From Metallyticus violacea (lineage: Eukaryota; Arthropoda; Insecta; Mantodea; Metallyticidae), in assembly GCA_030762175.1 (NCBI GenBank), contig CM060834.1, positions 27,886,001 through 27,950,000 of the forward strand: a stretch of 64,000 nt of DNA, given 5' to 3'. The notes beneath the pieces are model-generated. The model had not been told where the DNA came from. It was given only the letters and a program-made list of their open reading frames with translations, and made no database searches. The position numbers were made by a program, and so were the translations under genes. This document shows positions 43,281-54,896 of the stretch, one piece after another (position 1 is the first letter of the stretch; each line of letters begins with the position of its first letter).

Positions 43281-46200
43281 TTAATGAAGACGGGTGTTAA
43301 TTTAGTATGTAAAATATATGTAGGGAAAGATTTTGGAGACGGGATTTTTTTTTTAATTCCCGGGGTAATTTTATTTCTTTCTCTCCGACGATTGGTTTTA
43401 GCTGACTTATATTTTGCCACGGATGCTGAGACTCTGCTGCTAAATATTTTATGCCCCTGTGACCATAGGGAAAGGAATATATGGAGATTGATAAGATTTC
43501 TCGTTATAGGAGATGAAACACAATTTATTGTTCATAAAACTATTGCATATAAAAAGTACTGCCGTTATTTTCTGGAGAATATGTGCCACTTTCGCACTAA
43601 CTATGACGATCACTCTGACGTTTCTTAATTTGATAAAGACTGATCCTGAAAGCAATTAATCCTGAGACATAATTGAACTCAACTAATAAAACTCTTCCAC
43701 TTAATATTCTTCCACTAAACGGAACTGAATGTGCTTATCTGCCACACTGATAACGCCCCGCTGAATACTCTTGCAAAACTATCTACAGCTTTCCACTAAC
43801 TGAACTGAACTGAAAAAGCCCTTCCACTGAATACTCTTGCAAAACTAATTGCAGGCCGCAAAATTACAAGACTAAATACATATGACCTACGTGACTTTTT
43901 ACATGTATACATCAACTCAAGCGGTTAGATTCTTCCCTTGAACAGGTTATCGGCCTGTCTTTTCATTCCTATAGTTGCCATATATTTTATTATACCTACC
44001 CTGCTTTACAATACTGTAACAGAATACAAATAAACATCTTACTCAAGGACTCTCCTTTAGAAATTTCTCCAGAAAATATCGTTTTGCGTGGGTCATCTTT
44101 TACTAAATATTATTACATTAGGCAACAGAAATTTCCCGGACAGATTTTATGATTGGGTAGCTTGCGAGAAAATAACATTTTACACACAATAGTTCAACAC
44201 TTGTACAGGAAATAAAATGGCGTTACACTCATGACTATAATAAGGAAGTTACATAAAACTGCTTGCTATAATTACTCTAATTAAATATGGGGGGTGGCAG
44301 CTAATAAATACTGGCTTATCCGTATGGCCGGAAATAATGTTCCACAATTAGCACCTTCTCTTCTGCTGAGAGAACCATAATTTCAGAAATCGACACAAAA
44401 CTGATTTCACAATGTATCAAACTATTATATACAATAAATAAACATTTCATTGCTACTAAACTTAGACAGCAAATGATCGATAATTTCAGTGTTGTTTGTT
44501 GTGCCGCATACTGTACAGCTAATGTATTTCACATATATATTCTTGCTTTTGTTTTTGTAGTATGCTATTTAAAAAGAGCTAATAACAACGGGGTATTGAA
44601 ATTTGACAAATATCGCATGATTTGAGTTCAAGAAGTCAGTATTTCTTGTACTTGTGTGAACATTTTGCCTTGTTAACTCGATGTATATTTTCTTTTCATT
44701 AATTTGCACAGATATCTGAAAGTGCTTGTATTATATTCATGTTTTACACACTGTAAAGCAACTTTTCTTATGATCGTTTATCTAATAGTGTAAGTGTGTT
44801 TTTACTTCTGTTTATAAGTAACTTTCTCTATATCTTGTTTTATGGCAAGGAACAACGACATCTTATCTGTTGCCTGCCCCATTTTGCTAGATATGCACGC
44901 AACATTTGCCTCACGTAGTTAAATGTATACTCAGAAATATAAAAATGTTATTTACTTAGAATAAAACCAATAAAGTAGTGATTACTTACATATTAATATT
45001 CTTATGTAAACAAGTTTGTTACTAAATAGTTTTTTTGTTTCCTCTAGGATAAATTCTAAAAACTGAAAGTTTGAGAGGTGACGGTATGGTCAACTAAGGC
45101 ACTATAAGTACAGTATCCACAACAGTTCTTAAGTATCACTTTTAGTTACGAATAAAAACGAATTTTTTTATCCCCACAAGTAACAAATGTAGTGCCTTTC
45201 GTCGTATTTTGAGTAACGGTTTGGCACCCCCATCTTAGAAGCAACAACTTCGCTTCACTCTCGAATTGACGAGGTTAGTTGACAAGGTGAAGGTTTCAAA
45301 GCAACTACCAGTCCCTAAACTTTTCTACGCACCACTCGTGCATGTCTTCTGCTATTTCCCTAAGGTATGTACAGCTGCCATTCTGCTGAAAATATCCTAC
45401 ACTCATCTCAACAGCCAATACTGCGGGGGATATGAATGTCTGCATTTGTCAGTTAGAATGAGATTTTCTTGCCCTTGTCTTCTTAGCCAAATGATAACTT
45501 TCCGGTCTTGATCGATTTTCCGATAGTCTCCCCACATCCAATATTCCACCCTGCCTTCACGCACGTCCACAGGCCAGTAAAACTTTGGCCGCTCAAATAA
45601 ATTTAGCGACCGTTTGATCATAACACGATACTTCCACTAGGAACGTAAACTTATCGAATTTAGTTTCTACGCGTGTCTGCAATACAGATCAGCTTATACC
45701 TTTAAAAAGCGCCTAATATCTGTATATCTGTTATAGCCTTATAAATTGTTTCCTGAATAGTAGTACTGGAATTAGTAAAAAGTTTTTAACTGCTGAAAGT
45801 GTTACATTGGTTCCAATTTTTGTAATTTTTAAGATTCTAGTTACAAGTTGTCCCCCTTTTCTTCTACTAAAATTCTTTATTATATCAATTTGACAACCTC
45901 CTGCTTATGCCTGGAAAAGATTTAAATTACAACGTGCGCTGGAAAAAAAAAACACAGTTTGTGGCCGAGAAAGACAAGTATTGTGATATATTTAACATTA
46001 AACAAAATATAATTAACATGAAAATATATCATTGGTATTCATTCACGCATAATCATGCACTCAGCAGTATAATTTCCAAAGTGAAACTTTATATTACTGC
46101 CATTTGTAAAATATAATATTTAATTTTTAAACATGTCAAATAAATAATGGATGTAGTACACTTTGTAAACTCTCAGCTCAGAGAAAATTAAAAAAAAAAG

Positions 46201-46311
46201 TTTAGTGTTACCCTGGTTTTGTATCAATTTCAAAATTATTACACAAGTTCCTTTTCTACACAGTCTTACCAGTTATGCATTATGTAAGTGAGGTTTGAAC
46301 TTAAGAGAGAC
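43281..46311. other. Long spacer with small local repeats
   Basis: No gene is supported in 3 kb. CTGAATACTCTTGCAAAACT occurs twice, at 43761 and 43827 (66-bp period), with related CTTCCACT motifs around. A 116-codon plus frame (43278-43628) and opposing frames at 45266-45621 have no recognised domain. Confidence 0.35.
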
Positions 46312-46462
46312 AGAAAGACCCATTGCTTTACTTGCCTTCCGAAAGAAGCGATACTTAGGATTTTTACTCCCGAAAAAATCCATTCAATCCTGGCACAGGT
46401 TGAACCCATGATCTTGAGTTTATGAGGCAAGTGGTTACCACTATACTACCAGCACCGACAGT
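46312..46462 (-). mobile_element. SINE B copy B6, 3' truncated
   Basis: The minus strand has the tRNA-like head (GTCGGTGCTGGTAGTATAGT, GGTAACCACTTGCCTCATAA, AAGATCATGGGTTCAACCTG) and the first part of the body (GGAGTAAAAATCCTAAGTAT, TTTCGGAAGG). The 3' half is missing. Its head abuts the head of SINE A copy A6, facing it. Confidence 0.85.
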
Positions 46463-46741
46463 ACCGCCGTGGGTGGCCGAGGTCGTTAAGGCGCGAACTC
46501 GTGAGAGGGAGGTCTGAATTTCGAATCCAGCTAGGACCGTCCTCCCTGACTGAGGTTTTTTCCAGTTTTTCCTCAGTCCTCATAAATGGCAAATGTCGAG
46601 AAGGTACCCTAAACAAACGCTTCCTTCCTTAAAAAAAAAAATCATTTCCCAATATATCATTTCATTTCATGTATCATTAGTGTCCACCGCCTTTAATGCC
46701 ATAGCAGTAAAAACGGGCGTTAAATACCATTAAAAAAAAAA
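46463..46741 (+). mobile_element. SINE A copy A6, full length
   Basis: A sense full-length SINE A: head CGCCGTGGGTGGCCGAGGTC, GTTAAGGCGCGAACTCGTGA, box B region TCTGAATTTCGAATCC, body AGGACCGTCCTCCCTGACTG and TTTCCTCAGTCCTCATAAAT, CATTTCATTTCATGTATCAT, and end AAACGGGCGTTAAATACCAT with an A10 tail. It apparently inserted at the outer end of SINE B copy B6. A weak duplication ACCGA(C/T)A is visible on each side. Confidence 0.9.
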
Positions 46742-48954
46742 GACCGATAAGGTGTATAAAGGAAAATATAATTACAATTTTTCAGAGTTTCTTTTGTGCA
46801 AGATGCACTTTATTAATATTCAGAAAACATTCATTTTCTTCTTCTCCTTCTCCTCCTCCTCCTTCTCCTCCTTTTCCCTCCCTCCCCGACAAACATTGCC
46901 AAAACCTAAGTATTTATTTTAATGTTTAAACTATGAGAAATGAGCACTACAATACAAAGTTACAAACAACTCCAGAACATTAAAAAAACATGTATTTATT
47001 TACCCTGAAAGACTTAAGGGCATGGGTAAATAAATAGGGAAAAACACCATAAAATACAGAGGGCAATATATGTAGTTATATTAAATACATAAAACCCAAA
47101 TTAAAGTTAATATACTGCATAGAAATATTATACATTTTAATACAGTTAAAAGTTGATAAAAGTAGTGTTAGAATTCCAGTTGTTCTTCAGTCATTTTTCT
47201 TGAATGATAGGGGGAGGTAGATTTTCTGTCACATCCCATCATCATCTCGATTTTGTCATCACCTGTTAAACTTTTAATTTTTTGTTGATTTTTTACAGTA
47301 AAACTGTATTTGTAATACCAGTACTATTTAAAATAATACTCTTTAAAGTTATATTGAAAAACTACTAGCATTGTAGCTATAAAAATAATGAACCAGAAGC
47401 TCAGATGGAAGAAACACCTAAACACAATACAGAGCTTGCTATCTAACGCTGCCTAGATAACAGGTTATGTTGTGCTGCACTGCAGGCACATTAACAGCGT
47501 TGTGATGGTATACAATACGATAAGAAGCATCCTTGAACTTCATGTGAGAGCGCTTTAACCCATGCGGGTAGTCAGTTGACATGGGGCAATTTGTAGCCTT
47601 CTCCGGCACATAACAAGGTGTAGCGACTATCGTGTTTCTGCCGAGGACTTCACCTGACACACACACACACAGGAAATATGTGACATCATCTGCCTCTTCC
47701 TTCACACAAGTTGCTCAATATCCGAGCTTATGAAGTTGTTATCCACAGCTAAGCCTGTCTTTTACCAGAGATTATTGGAGTCACTTCTCAACTACCGGAA
47801 AAAGGGGAAAAATAACACTGAAAACATTTTTCTTACAGAAACGCAGATCTACCTCCCCACTTTGAAATTACAAATGTCACCCCTAATTTATGACAGGTGT
47901 TCTAATTATTATGACATCTTTTGTTTTCAATCGCTACCAGAGAACATGGATCGTTGTGTGAATTTTGACAGAATCTAATCACAGAAACTATCGAACATTT
48001 AATGTCATATTTGTATTTTGGTAATAATTTGTTTCAAAATTGGTGTATACCCTACAAAGTTGCATTGGTTTTTTCGCCATATTTCCTGTTTGTTAGAATT
48101 TGAGAAGTACGGTATTATTGAAGGGTAATGGGCTTGTGCCAAAGACATTTCGGCCAAGTAGTTTTTGTTTTTGTGAAATTGATCGAGTAAGACATCTGGT
48201 TACAGGCGCATCTATCTACTAGTGTATAATTCCCAGATGGCGTGAACCTAAAATGAAAATGTTGCATAATCAGTTTGAGTTACCGGTGCAAACACATTAT
48301 AGGTCTAAAGCACTTCTGTCCAATGCGGTCACCCTTTTATTGCGCCCTTCGTAACTAATTTCTAAATTTAATTAATATTTGAGGACTTTTTTTCATTTCA
48401 ATAAAGATTAATATTTTTCGTTTTGAAAACACGGTCCTCAAGCTTAGGAAAGTTGTTATAGCGGCTATTTTTATTCTGCAAAACGGGCCGCTTTCTTATG
48501 ATTCACTTGATTGTAGTGTCATAAACTACCCACCAGGCAGAATTTAACCAAGTCGACATTGAGATGCCCAATGCCTCCACAATAGCTTTAATCCCAACAA
48601 AGTTGTATCGCAAACAATGAACAAACGATTTATAACAGCTGCAATAGGTATGTTCCAAGTTCTTTCAGACGAACATTCAGTAGGCTTGTGAAATACGTCT
48701 TAAGTGCCTTGCGTTGTGATAACATGTACATTCAATATGATTTAAGTGGGTTTTTTTTCATCACATTTTAAACGTTCAATTATTCGGGTGTAATCGGTTA
48801 TATTTTAAGCGTAACTCTTCGTAATGTGGTAAAGAAACTATAGCTTTAACAATGAATGGGAAGACCAGAATTACTTTATTGAAAACAAAAGAAAACCCGT
48901 TTGCGTAACGCTGCTAGGAGTGAGAAGTAAAATTTCACATATTTTTAATTCTGA

Positions 48955-49013
<59 letters not shown>

Positions 49014-49067
49014 GTTGTTGTAGTACCGTAGCAGTAGTGTCGAATTAGTGGAATCGCGTACCCCTAG
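46742..49067. other. Spacer with CT, AC and TTA tracts
   Basis: Contains a CTCCTT-rich pyrimidine tract (46847-46885), a short (AC)n at 47657-47671 and a (TTA)19 microsatellite at 48957-49013. Frames of 88 codons (47439-47705, minus) and 82 codons (47730-47978, plus) show no known domain. No gene is supported. Confidence 0.4.
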
Positions 49068-49075
49068 TTATCATG

Positions 49076-49338
49076 TAATGAATGAATTGTGTTTAACGCC
49101 CGTTTTTACTGCTGAGGCGCCACAGGCGATGAACATGAGATGAAATTATAAATTGGGAAAGTAAGGAAGGAAAAGTTCCAGGCCTAATTTAGGGTACCTC
49201 CCGGCATTTGCCATTTATGAGGACTGAGGAAAACCTGGAAAAAACCTCAGTCAAGAAGGACGGTCATGGCGGTATTCGAACCCAGACCTCCCGCTCACGA
49301 GTCCGTGCCTTAACGACCTCGGCCACCCGTGGCGGTCA
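49076..49338 (-). mobile_element. SINE A copy A7
   Basis: Antisense SINE A with head CGCCACGGGTGGCCGAGGTC and box B GGGTTCGAATACCGCC, a body lacking part of the GATACATGAG region, and the end AAACGGGCGTTAAACAC then AATTCATTCATTA. TTATCATG lies on both sides (49068-49075 and 49339-49346). The apparent 166-codon plus frame 49208-49708 runs antisense through this SINE and a poly-T tract and is not a gene. Confidence 0.88.
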
Positions 49339-49504
49339 TTATCATGCGAATGTGCTTGAGTACAAAGGAAGGCTGGACGACCCTACTCTAAAGCAATCAT
49401 CTTTGGCGTTATTAAAAGTGGCGCAAATATTTTGGCCTCCCTATAAGACCGAACGGGGTGACTCAGGGGTCGGTCGGAGTCGTCCATCTAGGCCTTGGTT
49501 TTTT

Positions 49505-49745
49505 TTTTTTTTTTTTTGTAGTTTTCTTTACTTAGGCGAATGCTCAGATACAACTTTACTTTCCACAAACTTTCTTTTCTCCCATTTCAAATCATTCCAT
49601 TCCGTTGATTCTGTTACAGGGTCAGAAGTGCCACTATGGGGTGTGAACATGGCTTGCTTTTTGAAAAGGTTTCTTCCCCGGCGTTTCGTATGGAAATGGA
49701 CATTCTGAGGGACTCGAACTTCTTCGGGAAGGGCCCTTGATCAGC
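49505..49745 (+). repeat. Repeat family C copy C3
   Basis: Shares with C1 the blocks CTTAGGCGAATGCTC (C1: CTTACGTGAATGCGA), GGTGTGAACATGGCTTGCTT and GACTCGAACTTCTTCGGGAA (C1: GCTCGGAACTCCTTGAAGCG). A T18 run (49500-49517) replaces the segment before the match, and the tRNA-like start is missing. Alignment is by eye and moderate. Confidence 0.4.
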
Positions 49746-49924
49746 ATTTGGAAACTATGTTAGGTTTCTCATTCACGTCCGTATCTTACCTCCTGTGGAT
49801 CCTAGCACCTAGTCTTTCCCTCACCTCATCCCTTCCTCCAGGAGATGTCCCATGTTGAGTTAACTTGAAGCACCGAAAGTTTCCTCCTCCGCTCTTTACA
49901 ATACAATTTATGCAATAGCCTACT

Positions 49925-50165
49925 TAATGATCTAGGGGTAGCAGGCATCTCTAAACCTAAAGTTCGCGGGTTCAAATCTGGCCGAGGTCGATGGATTTTG
50001 TAGGACGTAAACATCCCGTTCACAAGTCTTCGGTGGGTACAGTGTCTAGATTCCCGCACTTTAAAGAATTCCAATAGGTTCCAGGAAAGAATAGTGGGTA
50101 GTATCACCTTCAAGTAATACCTTAGTTCCCTACCAGATGACGCTATAAGCGATAAGCTTACCACT
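49925..50165 (+). repeat. Diverged SINE B-like copy (B9)
   Basis: The head reads GATCTAGGGGTAGCAGGCAT, AAAGTTCGCGGGTTCAAATC and TGGCCGAGGTCGATGGATTT, then TGTAGGACGTAAACATCC and TCTAGATTCCCGCACTTTAA. These parallel GTGTAGTGG, GATCGCGGGTTCGAACCC, GATGGATTTTTT and GTAGATTTACGGCACGATAA of SINE B. It is much older than the other copies or belongs to a sister family. Confidence 0.5.
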
Positions 50166-50959
50166 TATCACTGTGTAGAAAAATTAGTATAGTCATCTTG
50201 GTAATCGAAACCTCCCACAAAGGAGGCACCCATGTTACAGGATGGAAGTTTACATCAAGTCTCATATTACCCAAAATAATTTGTTTTATTATTCTATAAC
50301 TAGTTGATTTTTTTTTTTCATGGAAATGCTGCTTTGTGTTGCTTTATAACGCCAGTAATATTATGTATCAGAATGAAATCCCAAGAGATCAGGGCTCCCA
50401 ATATTTCCAGACCCTCAGCATATCCTCGAGGTGAAAGGCAAGCCCCAAAGGACCAAAGGGGTTTCTCCCCAAAGAGAACCTCTAGCGTTCAATTTGGGAG
50501 TTAAAAACACCAGGAGCCCCGATATAACTCTCGGCTACGTCCCAGTTACCCTGATGAGAATGATAGAAATAGAAATACATTTCGACATTACTTTACTGTG
50601 GATTTAATACTTTTCCAGAAACTCGTTTACTATTAAGACCTTAATGCAATTTTTAAAAGCAACAAACTAGAGTCACTAGAGGTCAGAATAAAGAAACATG
50701 TATGCACAATTTGAATATAAGAACTCAATAAAAGTGTTCGTTTCACTAGAATTTATTCTCAGTTTTTTGTGTATTTATTATTATTTTTTTTTTTTATTTG
50801 TACAGAGCGTTCCTTGTATTGCCGGGCCGCGGATCTATTACATTGAAAAGTTTCCCGTTCTAAAACTCCGCGTTACTTACACATGAGTGATAGTATAATG
50901 ACTACTAACCTTGTTATAAGTAGTGTATATCTGCAGTTAGATATTTCTGGCATCTTCTG
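50166..50959. other. Spacer, GC-richer patch
   Basis: A GC-richer segment at 50370-50550 stands out but gives no recognised protein or repeat. No gene is supported. Confidence 0.3.
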
Positions 50960-51200
50960 ATGAAATTTCCATTCACACGCATTCCTCCGTTAGAACATTT
51001 CTTTTTCGCTTCTTAGGTCTAGCGTTTAGCGATCCCGTTGTCCTAAACTTATTAACCAGACATCTAACAGTTTCTCTACCTGGAACTGGAATACCAGGCA
51101 ATTGTCTACACACCTGTCTACGCGAGCGGTTTTTACGTGTGCATCGTACATAACATTTATTTGTTCAAGTGTGAATTTTTCGGTAGGCATTTCAGTGTAC
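50960..51200 (-). pseudogene. DDE transposase N-terminal fragment
   Basis: The minus strand opens with MPTEKFTLEQINVMYDAHVK and TARVDRC, then a one-base shift gives RRQVCRQLPGIPVPGRETV, RCLVNKFRTTGSLNARPKKR and KRNVLTEECV. This is the DUF4817 domain and linker of an IS630/Tc1-like transposase including its start codon (about 51192). It stops before the second HTH. The same block order is seen at 15525-15690 and 21430-21640. Confidence 0.75.
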
Positions 51201-51535
51201 TAATAAGAATAATCTAATGTAATTCACACACAACACAGATCTTGAATAAACATTCATTTTGAGATACACAATGAACAAACTCTAGTCTTTACATCTCGAA
51301 CAGAAGGCAGCAACTGATACAGCATAACACAGCTGATAGACGTAGCTTGGGCGGGTATTCACCTCTAGTGCTCTACTGCAATAATACCAAGGTCGCTGTA
51401 GTGCTAGCGAACGCATATAGGCAACCTAAGGCCCGGTTTTAAATGGATCACATGGTATATATATTTTGAGTAGAGTTAAACACCTGCTTTTATTATTAAA
51501 ATGAATAATTGGGAATTAGTGTTTTCGGGAAAAGG

Positions 51536-51690
51536 AGAAGTCCTTTGCCTAAGTTTAGAGTATCATTCGCACAAATGACATTAATGACTGAAGAAAGCCT
51601 TTAAAACACTCAGAAGGAGGTCGAGTGGCAATCGAATCGTAGACCTGTTCACTAATATATACCTCAGCGACCTCTGCTAATCTGCGGCAG
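51536..51690 (-). repeat. Diverged SINE A copy (A9)
   Basis: Minus-strand matches to SINE A: AGGTCTACGATTCGATTGCC (box B region), TTTCTTCAGTCATTAATGTC and ACTCTAAACTTAGGCAAAGG. The head (CAGAGGTCGCTGAGGTATA) is strongly changed and the 3' end is lost. Confidence 0.6.
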
Positions 51691-51754
51691 TTCTCTTTTA
51701 TGTTGAAAGTAAATAGGGTGTAACAAGTAGATAGGGAAATACAGAACAGACGGA

Positions 51755-51811
<57 letters not shown>
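51755..51811. repeat. (TTA)n microsatellite
   Basis: About nineteen TTA units. The poly-isoleucine minus-strand frame across it (51698-51883) is an artefact. Confidence 0.95.
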
Positions 51812-51814
<3 letters not shown>

Positions 51815-51913
51815 GAGAGAGAATATAATAGCTAAGAATAATGTAGGAAACTTTATAATATAAATAAGTTCATCGAAAAACATACGTGGTGGTTACTAAT
51901 GTCTTATACAGAT

Positions 51914-52072
51914 ACCTGTAGCCCAGGTGGTTAAGGCACAAGCTCGTGAACGGGAGGTCACGGTTCGATTCCCTGCAGGACAGGTTAATGTTCAGATTTT
52001 TCCTCATTTCTCATTAATGGTAAATGCCTAGTAGGTACCCTAAACTTGGGTCTAGAAAGCTTCCACTACATA
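51914..52072 (+). mobile_element. Truncated SINE A copy (A8)
   Basis: Sense head GTAGCCCAGGTGGTTAAGGC, AAGCTCGTGAACGGGAGGTC, GGTTCGATTCCCTGCAGGAC and the start of the body (CAGATTTTTCCTCATTTCTC, GGTACCCTAAACTTGGG), ending before the ATGAAATGA region. Faces away from the diverged copy at 51536-51690, with the TTA microsatellite between them. Confidence 0.75.
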
Positions 52073-52139
52073 TAACTGGAGCCACGCAAAGCTTTTACAC
52101 AGAATTAAAAATAATAAATAGAAAGTAGAAAAATGAAGC

Positions 52140-52690
52140 AAAATTGGATTTTAATATATTTGGTGTAAGACAAGGGGCCAGTCATCATCCTTTTTATTTA
52201 ACTTAGGTCAGGCCATAAAATAATGACTGGGCTGTTTTAGGGGATATTGATGTAAGAACCTTCCATTCGTCAATGATCAGATTGTTATGACTGCATCAGA
52301 AAAAGGTATACAAAAATTACTGAATAAATCACAACAGATAGCATCAATATGTAATTTAATTATATCTACACACAAAAACAAGTTGGTATTTCAAGGAAAG
52401 AGCTATAAAAAGAAATGTACAAATTAATAATAACAATATTGAATAAATAAAAGAGTTTAAACAATTGGGTTGTGAAATAGATAATGCAAAAAGTGGACCT
52501 ACAAAAAGTTCTAATTTAATGAAATTTCTGAAAATATAAAATTAATTCCATTAATAAAAATCGAACAGAACATTTTTGAAAATTTATGAAGTTTTAGCGA
52601 TGTGAGCCCTTCTCTGTGGAGTAGAATGCCGTACAGTAACAAAAAGCGAGAAACAGAAAATTGAGGTTCCAGAAATGCGATTTTTTTAAG
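52140..52690 (+). pseudogene. LINE reverse transcriptase relic
   Basis: Plus strand, with frame shifts: FDFNIFGVRQGASHHPFYLT (the VRQGCPLSP.LFN block, 52148-52208), DQIV-like and TASEKGIQKLLNK, HKNKLVFQGK, QINNNNIE, IKEFKQLGCEIDNAKSG (the VKEFKYLGC block, 52450-52500), IYEVLAM, LLCGVECRTVTKSEKQKIEV and PEMRFF (the LLYGAEC.TLT...E..IE..EMRFLR block, 52600-52690). The YADD box is lost between the first and second blocks. The type resembles the abundant insect LINE family whose ORF ends are annotated beside endonuclease domains. Which clade is uncertain. Confidence 0.75.
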
Positions 52691-52699
52691 GATGGTGGA

Positions 52700-53851
52700 A
52701 GACGTATAATTGATGTTCTTGAACCAGAAAAAGTCCTTGACGAGAACAATAAAAATGGCAAATATTTTTATATGTCATAAGTTTGTAAAATGAAAAAAAA
52801 AAAATGGAAAAAAGAGACATTTGGCAGCCGTGCCGTCCTTGCAGTTAAGAGTTAAGGAAGGGAGGTTTGTGGTGGAGGGGAAACCAATGCAAACACAGTA
52901 CTTGTTGTGCACTGAATGTCGGAAAGTGGCCGCGATTAAGTTGCACCACTTGTGTTACGGGAATTGTAATAATGTTTGATAGTGTTATTAGCGTCGTAAG
53001 ACCTTCTTTCCAAAGAAAGTTTCAATGTTTAATAAAAGAAATGTTTAACTTTCAATAAATGTAAACAAAACGTTAATGTTTTTATGTGTCATTCAGTAAA
53101 ACAAAATAAAAGTGGAATTTTTTTGTTAATAATTTAGAGTTGCGCAATAAAAATAAAATAATTGCATTAATGTCAAATTTCAATGATTGTTGCCATGATT
53201 GCGTGCATATGTGCAAAAGTGCAAGTTGTAACTGAACGGTGTCGAACTTTAAAACTTAAACCTACTCAAGTGCGCACCCCTTTGTAACAAAGTGTTTTGG
53301 AGCGAGTACAAAGTTAGAAAGGACGTGTCTTTAAAATCCCCCAACCGCAATGACTAATTCGTAATCATTTTGTATCTAAATTTATATGACCATTAAAAAT
53401 ACACAAAACTTTTAATGTTGATAATATTTTCAGGGTCAAGTTTTTCTTTGTTTTTATATAAAGAATCATCTCCGTAGTTAATGACATTTATACCCCTCCC
53501 ATAGGGTATAGGCATAATGATAGCTAAACTTCTTTAAATTAAAGAACAGGATCAAAGAATGTAGAGTTAAACACAATTACGTATTACTAATTGAAAATGA
53601 AAGTTATTCAAAATATATCCTAACAGACTACATTATATGCTGCACTCAAATGCACATACTTTATTAATCCATTACAAAATAAGATTTAAAAATAACATAA
53701 CACTAATCTTATTTATCTCCTCTGGATATTTTCTTTCTAGAGTTACTTGTTTACATTCTGATCCCAATACACCCAACTCCAGTTAGTGTATTGCTGACCA
53801 TCATATTTATTGCTGTATTATCCTGTCTTTGTTTTCCTTATCTGATCTATT

Positions 53852-53897
<46 letters not shown>

Positions 53898-54449
53898 GTT
53901 TCCCTCGGTCTCCTCTTGATCATTGTTATTCATTTCTCTCTAACGTTGCTGAAATAGTTTCCTACTATTTTTATATTCTACTCTCTTTTGACAGTTAAAA
54001 TATTTCTAATTAATATTTCCAATCTAAATTCTTCTATTTTTGCTGCATGCCTGTTTTCTCCATAACTTTGTTTGCTTAGAGTATAATAAACAATGAAAAC
54101 GTGTCGGTTTCTCCATACATTGAACTTTTTGCTATATTTTTGAAATTCATAACTCCAGTTCTAGCCCATATAAACCCTTCTGCTTTATCCCATTGTTCTA
54201 TATATTTTTCCATACCCTATACTATTTTTTATTTTCCTACGAATTCTAAATGAACTATTTTCTCTCATACTAACAAATATTTCTTGTTTACCAATATCTT
54301 CCAAGCTTAGGTTTATTTCTTGCCACATGATATGCTCCTTCCAATTACATTTCTCTTGGATAGTGAAACATCTTCAGTGTGATAATTCTATAAATGCATT
54401 TCATAATTTTGTAATAATTAATCACTTATTATGAATACGGGATTGCTGC
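52700..54449. other. Spacer with TTA microsatellite
   Basis: No gene is supported. (TTA)n lies at 53853-53897. A 63-codon frame (52867-53058) has no recognised domain. The stretch 53720-54400 is T-rich and stop-dense on the plus strand. It may contain an old antisense LINE segment, but I could not match blocks. Confidence 0.35.
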
Positions 54450-54715
54450 GTCGATCCTAGTAGTGTAATGGTTACCATGCTTCCCTCCTACACCCAAAAC
54501 GCGGGTTCGAACCCGGCCAGGATGTAAAAATCCTAAGTATGACTTCCTTCGGAAGGGAAGTAAAGCTGTGGGTCCCGGCACGAAAAAGAACCTCAAGCCT
54601 GAAAGAAGAGGCCTCTGAGCAAAATTTGTCGGCCGTTTCACGCCCTGAGTTGAATGGGACGCTGATGACCTGAGATGTTAAAGAGCGTCTATAAAAATAA
54701 ATAAATCAATCTCAA
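54450..54715 (+). mobile_element. SINE B copy B7
   Basis: Sense, near full length: head TCGATCCTAGTAGTGTAATG, GTTACCATGCTTCCCTCCTA, ACGCGGGTTCGAACCCGGCC; body AAAAATCCTAAGTATGACTT, CCTTCGGAAGGGAAGTAAAG; then TGAGTTGAATGGGACGCTGA and CCTGAGATGTTAAAGAGCGT with the tail AATAAATAAATCAATC. The centre is short by about 20 bp around the GTAGATTTACGG block. No clear target duplication. Confidence 0.9.
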
Positions 54716-54814
54716 AAAGACACAAGGTAAGTGATAGAGGAACAGCAATAAACAAAAGCTGGGTCAATTTCTCTAATTGACCGGAATAGATCGCAATGCT
54801 TAAAATGTTCACGT

Positions 54815-54896
54815 TGATGATCATTTCATTTATCATCATACTCACCATCTGGGATGCCTCAGTAGCAGAAAAAGACGTTAACCACTATTAAAATTA
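54815..54896 (+). repeat. SINE A 3' fragment (A10)
   Basis: GATCATTTCATTTATCATCA, CTCAGTAGCAGAAAAAGACG and TTAACCACTATT match the last quarter of SINE A in sense orientation, 100 bp downstream of SINE B copy B7. Confidence 0.6.

Noticed and set aside
45266..45621. Opposing frames of 81 and 72 codons as a possible gene
   Set aside because: No recognised domain, no conservation evidence, and lengths are within chance for this composition.
49208..49708. 166-codon plus-strand open frame, the longest in the window
   Set aside because: It starts inside the antisense of SINE A copy A7, crosses a T18 run giving poly-phenylalanine, and ends in repeat C3. It has no domain.
51698..51883. Isoleucine-rich hydrophobic protein
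   Set aside because: Translation of a (TTA)n microsatellite on the opposite strand.
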